DNA of 27,483 bases, taken from the NCBI GenBank assembly GCA_964443315.1, contig CAYUCP010000008.1, forward strand, positions 1-27,483, in the 5' to 3' direction. This document shows, in pieces, positions 21,901-25,997 of this stretch. The notes under the pieces are model-generated. The model was given only the letters and a program-made list of their open reading frames with translations. It ran no database searches and was not told where the DNA came from. Made by a program: the position numbers and the translations under genes. Within the stretch, counting starts at the first letter, position 1; every line of letters begins with the position of its first letter. This stretch comes from JAGOTP01 sp964443315 (GTDB taxonomy: Bacteria; Patescibacteriota; Patescibacteriia; 2-12-FULL-60-25).

Positions 21901-23060
21901 TGCGTCAGCTCTGTTCCATCCGGCATACGCAACACCGTGAAGTCCTGCCAATAGCCTTCGACACTTCCGCTGTGCTTTTCGGCGATACCGCGATAGAACG
22001 CGTCCAACTTCTTTGCGATCTCTTCTTGCGACAAGGTCGATTCATCAGCGCCATCCAATGCATTCCGTTTTGGTGTTGCGACATCCAGCTTTTCGCCAGC
22101 AATGTAGAGTCCCGTGTCCATGCCGATGATTGGCAGATCGGTTCTGCCTGCGTAGGCGGCCGCCTTCACGCGCGCGTTCTCAAGCATGTCGTTCCCCTCT
22201 TTGACCTCGATCTCTTCAATACCTGCTTCTGCTGGAGACAGAACTTGAATACTTGGCAACACAGCGCCCAACAACTTTTTTACACGCGCAATTTTACTCT
22301 TGTTATTCGTTCCAACGAGCACCTTCTCAAATTTCGGAACACGGAAGACCACTTCTGCTCCCTCACTGCGTCCAATCCAGTTCACCTGCTGCGCCGCAAT
22401 CTTGTCGAGGTAATCAACCGTCTTCAAATCATCAATCAAACGATCCGCATATTTTGAGATCTTGATCATCCACTGCGCTTTCTCGCGCTTTTCAACGGGG
22501 TTGCCACAACGTTCACACACACCCCCCTGCGCTTCTTCGTTGGCTAACCCAATTTTACAGCGAGGGCACCAGTTGATGGTCGATTTCGCCTTGTATGCCA
22601 AGCCCGCTTTCACGAACTGCAAGAACTGCCACTGTGTCCATTTATAGTACGCCGGATCCGTTGTATCGACTTCGCGTGTCCAGTCGAAGCCAAAGCCGAG
22701 CGACTTGATCTGACGCGTAAAGTTTCCAACGTTTCGCTTAGTCGCATCTGCCGGACGAATTTTGTGTTTGATCGCAAAGTTTTCCGTTGGAAGCCCGAAC
22801 GCGTCCCAGCCGATCGGATAAAGAACATTTTTTCCCTCCATGCGACGCTTACGCGTTACGAGATCGATGGCAGTATAGGAACGTGGATGTCCAACATGAA
22901 GCCCTTCCCCAGACGGATACGGAAATTCAACCAAGCCGTAAAACTTGTCCTGCTTGGCAGTTGGGTCCCCGGTGTGAGCGGTATAGGTACCCGCTTCTGC
23001 CCAGGTTTTCTGCCATTTCGCCTCCATCTGATGGATGGTTTCGATCGTTCGGGGGTTCAT
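18978..23060 (-). CDS. leuS: Leucyl-tRNA synthetase with three enzyme-like domain insertions (1360 residues)
   Basis: LeuRS charges tRNA-Leu. All core elements are present in one frame: HVGH (55-58, HIGH motif), zinc knuckle CPRC...CERC (165-185), editing-domain TTRPDTLFG (454-462) and HDERD (554-558), RQRYWGEPIP (781-790), and KMSKS (1138-1142). The C-terminal anticodon-binding domain and the tail VIQVNGKVRDK (1304-1314) are also present. Removing three extra blocks leaves about 820 residues, a normal LeuRS. Insert 1 (about 243-445) is HAM1/RdgB-like; insert 2 (about 576-728) is a Nudix hydrolase; insert 3 (about 799-992) is an alpha/beta hydrolase. The inserts share the base composition of the host gene, so they are not recent. 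The start (ATG at 23060, after cacactct) has no Shine-Dalgarno, like other native genes. Confidence 0.96.
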   Translation of the reverse strand: MNPRTIETIHQMEAKWQKTWAEAGTYTAHTGDPTAKQDKFYGLVEFPYPSGEGLHVGHPRSYTAIDLVTRKRRMEGKNVLYPIGWDAFGLPTENFAIKHKIRPADATKRNVGNFTRQIKSLGFGFDWTREVDTTDPAYYKWTQWQFLQFVKAGLAYKAKSTINWCPRCKIGLANEEAQGGVCERCGNPVEKREKAQWMIKISKYADRLIDDLKTVDYLDKIAAQQVNWIGRSEGAEVVFRVPKFEKVLVGTNNKSKIARVKKLLGAVLPSIQVLSPAEAGIEEIEVKEGNDMLENARVKAAAYAGRTDLPIIGMDTGLYIAGEKLDVATPKRNALDGADESTLSQEEIAKKLDAFYRGIAEKHSGSVEGYWQDFTVLRMPDGTELTQENKRHIVLTNERKGDMDVYFPVRGLYKVAANGKYVVDQTEDESVYVELGPLAQAFASVCSEEVRVFTTRPDTLFGVTYVTLAPEYALVQEWLASGKIKNADAVRAYIETVKSKTDMERTAETKDKTGVALEGVFATNPVNGEQVPVWIADYVLAGYGTGAVMAVPAHDERDFAFAEKHGLQVKQVVAPYIRLSGDYEPRAEKDTRTRAVVTAIIRRAGTDEYLLQDMADGRRGFTGGGVEEGETVEDALRREVREETGYTDIKIVANVGQIWGHGYKPKKDINCLDPDQIFIVEVSGQPQQARSEEDLTAHQLVWKPKAEVESFVNLQHHKLAWKLSQSENACFTEDGVATTTSGFLSGLQTAEAKKTIVAWLESHAAGKAMKTYKLRDWVFSRQRYWGEPIPLVHCEACAKKKQKALLIHGFSGDPDKRWFPWMRQHLEVQGYEVIVPRMSMEGKPTVEAWMDLLQPIVETLGEDDVIVGHSIGARAALHVLEQAKKKIGQLVLVAPAVGPIPDSSFASQMEQKPERKPAYEFLRDFWRLPVKWNVVTPLVRSAVVMWSRDDETVNRPTHALYPAGWFLQEYEGKGHFRGTEQPEILEHVLSQKVTGWIPVPDEQLPLTLPEVEAYEPTDNGDSPLAKIDTWVNTTCPKCGGPATRETDTMPNWAGSSWYFLRYCDPKNDKQFASPEALKYWLPIDLYNGGMEHTTLHLLYSRFWHKFLYDMGYIPEECGSEPYAMRRSHDMILGEGGVKMSKSKGNVVNPDDVVKEYGADVFRVYEMFIGPYDQKAPWDTNGVEGVRRFLDRVWHIFHQSQVTDKEVPSDLETLYHQTIKKVTEGIDNLQFNTPVSQMMILANAYQEFGCVPTAHRQGFLQVLAPYAPHMAEEIWQEEGHAFSVHRGGWPTYDTTKLVASTFELVIQVNGKVRDKVTVPQDITEEVAKKLALESEAVQKWLGADGAKKVVYVKGKLVSVVV
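20085..20663 (-). other. Domain insert 3 in leuS: alpha/beta (RBBP9/YdeN-like) serine hydrolase
   Basis: Residues about 800-992 begin KALLIHGFSGDPDKRWFPW, the usual first strand and oxyanion loop. The nucleophile elbow is GHSIG (868-872, Ser870). Candidate acid and base are in SRDDETV (Asp949 or 950) and GKGHF (His975). It sits between VHCEAC and WIPVPDEQLP of LeuRS, where normal enzymes have a short link. Confidence 0.8.
20877..21335 (-). other. Domain insert 2 in leuS: Nudix hydrolase
   Basis: Residues about 576-728 contain a perfect Nudix box, Gx5Ex7REVxEExGY at 624-646 (GGVEEGETVEDALRREVREE begins it), preceded by RAVVTAIIRRAGTDEYLLQ strands. It splits the editing domain between the HDERD helix and the FTEDGV loop (731-736). 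Confidence 0.92.
21726..22334 (-). other. Domain insert 1 in leuS: HAM1/RdgB-like NTP pyrophosphatase
   Basis: Residues about 243-445 open with KVLVGTNNKSKIARVKKLL, the (S/T)xNxxK phosphate motif of ITPases. EGNDMLENARVKA (288-300, equivalent to TFxENAxxKA) and GMDTGLYI (313-320, Asp315 at the catalytic DDSGL position) follow. The usual C-terminal GFGYDPIF and SHR motifs are not recognisable, so activity is uncertain. It is inserted at the entry of the editing domain, between EVVFRVP and EEVRVFTTRPDT. Confidence 0.8.
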
Positions 23061-23142
23061 AGAGTGTGGACTTGAGCGTATCAGACCGCGATTTTAGATG
23101 ACAATAGAGCCAAGCCTGACCGACAAGGCGCGCTGCGTTTTA

Positions 23143-23171
23143 TTGACTCCGCTCGCAAAAAAGCTTATAAA
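23143..23171 (+). promoter_or_regulatory. Promoter of the winged-helix cassette gene
   Basis: TTGACT (23143-23148), exactly 17 bp, TATAAA (23166-23171). The start is near 23178. The leader folds into CACTG-CGCT/AGCG-CAGTG (about 23182-23211) before the Shine-Dalgarno. Confidence 0.75.
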
Positions 23172-23228
23172 GATCCCCCTCACTGTCGCTTTCCAGCGAA
23201 TAACCCAGTGAAGGAATAGGGACGCGCA

Positions 23229-23588
23229 ATGGTAGACACGGCATCGCCCGATGTGGGCACCAACACACCGTTTCCTGACTTCAAGGAGAAGGGCTCGTAC
23301 GAACTCCTCATCGTGTGCGACGAGGTCGCGCGTGTCGGCGAAGTTGAGCTCGCTGCTCGGATCCTGGACCACTGCCGCGAGGCAAAGGGATGGGTCGCCA
23401 TCAAGCTCACCGACCTGCTCCCCACGTACTCGGGGAGGGACGACTCAGCCGGATGGACCGGACTGACTTCTCGGCTCATGCGGCTCGCCGCTGCAGGACT
23501 CGTGACCTCCTCGCAGTCCTCCGAGGAGGTGCGCGTCACCACCATGTTCACCATCGCGGTCAGGAAGGCGCTCTACATCGCCAATTGA
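23229..23588 (+). CDS. Unknown GC-rich small protein, possibly winged-helix
   Basis: The 119-residue protein has a disordered N-terminus, then a region that reads like a winged helix (about 38-110): VELAARILDHCREAKGWVAI, TDLLPTYSG, LTSRLMRLAAAGLVTSS as recognition helix, and VRVTTMFTIAV as wing. A DNA-binding or regulatory role is a guess. The gene has its own promoter, a leader hairpin, a Shine-Dalgarno region (GGAATAGGGA upstream of the ATG) and two hairpins after its TGA stop. GC content is clearly higher than leuS or rpsO. It looks like a self-contained foreign transcription unit. Confidence 0.65.
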   Translation: MVDTASPDVGTNTPFPDFKEKGSYELLIVCDEVARVGEVELAARILDHCREAKGWVAIKLTDLLPTYSGRDDSAGWTGLTSRLMRLAAAGLVTSSQSSEEVRVTTMFTIAVRKALYIAN

Positions 23589-23602
23589 CCGCCTCTACTC
23601 CG

Positions 23603-23657
23603 CTGCGCCCTCACGCGCAGCTTCACCCGCCCCGGCACCTAGGAGGATGCTGGGGCG
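23603..23657 (+). terminator. Two hairpins after the winged-helix gene
   Basis: CTGCGC/GCGCAG (23603-23620) and CGCCCC-GCA/TGC-GGGGCG (23628-23657). There is no T-run, as with the other GC-rich cassettes. Confidence 0.5.
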
Positions 23658-23686
23658 AAACCATATTTAGCCGGTTTCAAAACTAC

Positions 23687-23716
23687 TTGACACTCTTTTT
23701 TGTTTCACCTTACACT
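23687..23716 (+). promoter_or_regulatory. Promoter of a tiny transcription unit
   Basis: Consensus -35 TTGACA (23687-23692), 18 bp, -10 TACACT (23711-23716). Confidence 0.7.
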
Positions 23717-23728
23717 AGAAATATCGTT

Positions 23729-23827
23729 ATGCAGTCCCGTCAGGTGTTGATTGCTAAGTATGACCTTCGCTCCATTGTCGCGAAGCTCTTTGTCGTACTC
23801 TGCAACTCCAACCAACCGGTGGCATAA
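23729..23827 (+). CDS. 32-residue peptide in its own promoter-terminator unit
   Basis: The frame MQSRQVLIAKYDLRSIVAKL continues to ...QPVA and ends in TAA. It begins about 7 nt after the predicted transcript start, so it is nearly leaderless, and has the AT-richer style of native genes. The unit ends in a perfect terminator at 23865-23895, so the whole RNA is about 170 nt. It may be a small protein, a leader peptide or a small RNA with an incidental frame. No family recognised. Confidence 0.4.
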   Translation: MQSRQVLIAKYDLRSIVAKLFVVLCNSNQPVA

Positions 23828-23864
23828 CGCGCGCTCGATCTCCAACCCAAGGATCAGCAACCGT

Positions 23865-23895
23865 CAAAACCTCCGGTCACCAGCCGGAGGTTTTG
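23865..23895 (+). terminator. Perfect rho-independent-type terminator
   Basis: CAAAACCTCCGG (23865-23876) and CCGGAGGTTTTG (23884-23895) pair over 12 bp around TCACCAG, ending in TTTTGTTG. Confidence 0.85.
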
Positions 23896-23912
23896 TTGCG
23901 CAGAAGGTTTGA

Positions 23913-23964
23913 GGGAATGGACGGTGCTTGAGCTTTATTACTTACTCAAACACCGTCATTCCCC
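23913..23964. repeat. Long hairpin at the left edge of a two-gene GC-rich cassette
   Basis: GGGAATG, ACGGTG and TTGAG (23913-23932) pair with CTCAA, CACCGT and CATTCCC (23945-23963), about 18 bp with small bulges and a 12-nt loop. It marks the change to GC-rich sequence, as the edge repeats do at 4876 and 3150. Confidence 0.55.
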
Positions 23965-24013
23965 CCAACCGCGCCTATGCGCAGGGAGCCTCCCAATCGT
24001 GTGTACTCGAAGG

Positions 24014-24415
24014 ATGTCGTTTCAATTCGAGGGAGAGCGCTACGAGGCGCTGATCCCCCACTGCGCCGAGCCTGAGGCGGTGCGCGAGCTGATCCTGGAG
24101 GCGCAGACTTCGCCCCCGATCTCCGGGGAAGAATGTCTGGTACTGATGTTCCAGGACAGCGACTGCAGGGCCGCGCTCACGCCGGTGCGCGAACGAGACG
24201 AGGTGAGCTGGTGCGCCGAGAAGGACCTGTTCTGGATCGGCCCCAAACACCACAGGGTGTACGCGGAGTGCCGAGGCCTGAATGAGGCAGCTCTCGCATC
24301 GCTACTCACCCAGTGGCGGCACCAGAAGGCGTCGGGTCCTGGCATCGTCTGCCTCGGCCCGGACAACAAGGCGCATGTCATCGACCTGCGCCAGATCGAC
24401 AACGTTCAGTTCTGA
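24014..24415 (+). CDS. Unknown GC-rich protein, first gene of the cassette
   Basis: I do not recognise this 133-residue protein. It is soluble and mixed alpha/beta in look, starting MSFQFEGERYEALIPHCAEP, with four Cys (about 17, 40, 50 and 67) and LIDLRQID-like strands near the end (AHVIDLRQIDNVQF). The ATG at 24014 follows GAAGG directly, too close for a good ribosome site, so a different start is possible. It ends in TGA 11 nt before the next gene, and the two share composition and probably a transcript. Confidence 0.6.
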   Translation: MSFQFEGERYEALIPHCAEPEAVRELILEAQTSPPISGEECLVLMFQDSDCRAALTPVRERDEVSWCAEKDLFWIGPKHHRVYAECRGLNEAALASLLTQWRHQKASGPGIVCLGPDNKAHVIDLRQIDNVQF

Positions 24416-24426
24416 GAGAGGAACAG

Positions 24427-24606
24427 ATGACGGAGATCAAGAAGAACCCCCAGGCCGACGAGCGCGCCGCTGAGGTCGGCGGCTCGGAACTTCTGCCCGC
24501 CCGCGTGGACAACGCGGGCGGCAAACAGAGGCGGCAGAAGCGCGGCAAGAGCTTCACGCAGCTCTTCAACGAAGGTGCCGCGAAGTCGATCTACGACATC
24601 GATTAG
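24427..24606 (+). CDS. Small basic unknown protein, second gene of the cassette
   Basis: The 59-residue protein is rich in charged residues and probably partly disordered. It has a Lys/Arg cluster (KQRRQKRGKSF, about 33-43) and an acidic end (IYDID). GAGAGGAAC gives a good Shine-Dalgarno before the ATG. Basic clusters of this type can bind nucleic acid; that is inference. A perfect GC-rich hairpin follows 13 nt after the stop. Unknown family. Confidence 0.6.
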   Translation: MTEIKKNPQADERAAEVGGSELLPARVDNAGGKQRRQKRGKSFTQLFNEGAAKSIYDID

Positions 24607-24619
24607 CGCCTCCAAGACA

Positions 24620-24672
24620 GCACGGGCGGGCCCCACAGGGTCCCAACTCCCCAGGGAGACTCCCGCCCGTGC
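24620..24672 (+). terminator. Perfect GC-rich hairpin closing the two-gene cassette
   Basis: GCACGGGCGGG (24620-24630) and CCCGCCCGTGC (24662-24672) pair over 11 bp; the loop holds two further small stems. Confidence 0.6.
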
Positions 24673-24702
24673 GTCTCCCATCTACAATCCCACAGACACC
24701 CC

Positions 24703-24732
24703 AAACGAAGATGGCAGTTGCCGTTTTTTTTG
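24703..24732 (+). terminator. Weak hairpin with long T-run before rpsO
   Basis: AAACG ... TGGCA-G-TTGCCG is followed by eight T. It would shield rpsO from the cassette transcript. Confidence 0.5.
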
Positions 24733-24827
24733 TTTTTTGATACGTTTCCCCCGCTTAACACTCTAACTACGGCGCTGTTGGTGAAGCGAGCCCTGCCCGC
24801 TTAACTCGAACGCCGCGTATCTCTTCT

Positions 24828-25088
24828 ATGCTTAGCCCAGACAAGAAGAAGAAAATTATTGAGAAATATCGCGTTCACGCGACCGATACTGGCTCCCCGC
24901 AGGTCCAGATCGCGATTTTGACCGAAGAGGTCAAGGAGCTCACGGAGCACCTCAAAATGCACAAGAAAGACCACTCTTCCCGCCGTGGTCTCATCAAAAA
25001 GGTTGGTGAACGCCGCCGCTTGATGAAGTACTTGAAGCGTGAAGACGCCAAGGGCTACGACGAATTGATGGCAAAATTGAAGGTCTAA
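24828..25088 (+). CDS. rpsO: Ribosomal protein S15
   Basis: S15 binds the central domain of 16S rRNA early in 30S assembly. The 86-residue protein has the family pattern: helix 1 LSPDKKKKIIEKY, the THxxDTGSxxVQ motif (HATDTGSPQVQ, about 17-27), LTEHLKMHKKDHSSRRGL (about 38-55, the rRNA-binding H-DHSSRRGL) and RRRLMKYLK (about 62-70). Length is typical. No Shine-Dalgarno precedes the ATG (tatctcttct-ATG). A possible -35 TTGATA lies at 24737, but the -10 is unclear. Its own strong terminator follows, so the gene is monocistronic here, whereas rpsO and pnp are neighbours in many bacteria. Confidence 0.97.
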   Translation: MLSPDKKKKIIEKYRVHATDTGSPQVQIAILTEEVKELTEHLKMHKKDHSSRRGLIKKVGERRRLMKYLKREDAKGYDELMAKLKV

Positions 25089-25096
25089 CCTTCATA

Positions 25097-25120
25097 GAAA
25101 AGAGGCTTCGGCCTCTTTTC
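25097..25120 (+). terminator. rpsO terminator
   Basis: GAAAAGAGGC and GCCTCTTTTC form a perfect 10-bp stem on a TTCG tetraloop, with CTTG following. Confidence 0.88.
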
Positions 25121-25149
25121 TTGTAGTTTAAGGTAAATTCTGCTATTCT
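25121..25149 (+). promoter_or_regulatory. Promoter of the NYN gene
   Basis: TTGTAG (25121-25126), 17 bp, TATTCT (25144-25149), directly after the rpsO terminator. The start is near 25156, giving a leader of about 70 nt. Confidence 0.5.
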
Positions 25150-25224
25150 TATTTGGATCGTCGGCCGCCCTTTTTACATCTTTATCCATTTTTTATACGC
25201 GCGCCGCGATTGGTTTCTTTTTCT

Positions 25225-25971
25225 ATGATTAAACGCCCACATCAACGGGTTGCGGTCTTTATCGACACGCAAAACATGTATCACTCTGCCAAACATATGT
25301 ATGGCGCTCGAGTGAATTTTGGCGCCGTCGTTGACGGAGCTGTCGCGAATCGCCCCGTGATCCGCGCCATTGCCTACGTTGCTAAATCCAAAACCGGTGA
25401 AGAACATGGCTTTTTCGAAGCCTTGGTTCAGCATGGTATCGAGCTGAAAGTAAAAGACGTCCAAGAGTTTGCAAGCGGTGAAAAAAAGGCAGACTGGGAC
25501 GTGGGAATGGCCGTCGATGCGATGGCTATGGCGATCTCTGGTCGTGTCGATGCGATCATTCTCGTGACTGGTGATGGCGACTTCTGCCCACTCGCTGATT
25601 TTTTGAAAGCCAATGGAATTTTGTGTGAAGTTGTCGCCTTTGGGTCTTCCACAAACGCGCAACTAAAAGAGCTGGCTGATTCATTCTTGGATCTTTCCTC
25701 TGATACGGAGACGTACCTTATTCATTCGGCGCGCGCAGGACGTGGACCGACACGTCATCAAACAACCCATCACTCAACGCCTCCTGCACCAGCCCCTCAA
25801 GAAGCGACGCTCGAAGGCACACCGCTCAGCCTTGATGCACTTCCTTCGCTTCAAGAACGCCCGAGCACACCTCGTGGTCGTCCGAAAGCGCCTCGCGGTC
25901 GTTCAAGCGGGACTGACAAGCCCTCCAATGAGCCGCCACAGCCAACGCGCAAAATTCGTGTTACCTTTTAA
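25225..25971 (+). CDS. NYN-domain (LabA/DUF88-like) putative RNase
   Basis: The 248-residue protein has a PIN-like NYN nuclease domain (about 1-165). VAVFIDTQNMYHSAK carries the first catalytic Asp and the N of the FIDxxN motif (about 10-15). KADWDVGMAVDAMAM carries the central Asp pair (about 88-102), and VTGDGDFCPLADFLK the DGDF acidic cluster (about 114-128). The C-terminal third is disordered, rich in Pro, Thr, Arg and Gln. NYN proteins of this type cut RNA, but the target is unknown. The ATG at 25225 is used; an in-frame TTG at 25153 would add 24 unusual residues. It lies between rpsO and pnp, two RNA-related genes. Confidence 0.88.
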   Translation: MIKRPHQRVAVFIDTQNMYHSAKHMYGARVNFGAVVDGAVANRPVIRAIAYVAKSKTGEEHGFFEALVQHGIELKVKDVQEFASGEKKADWDVGMAVDAMAMAISGRVDAIILVTGDGDFCPLADFLKANGILCEVVAFGSSTNAQLKELADSFLDLSSDTETYLIHSARAGRGPTRHQTTHHSTPPAPAPQEATLEGTPLSLDALPSLQERPSTPRGRPKAPRGRSSGTDKPSNEPPQPTRKIRVTF

Positions 25972-25997
25972 ACGATGACTTCTGCAGATTTGACTCT

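Noticed and set aside
18978..23060. leuS as several separate genes or an intein
   Set aside because: The frame is continuous with all LeuRS motifs in order, and no intein splice motifs or homing endonuclease blocks are present.
2212..24672. Integron with attC sites
   Set aside because: The inserts are scattered between housekeeping genes, their hairpins differ in sequence, and no GTTRRRY core pairs or integrase are seen.
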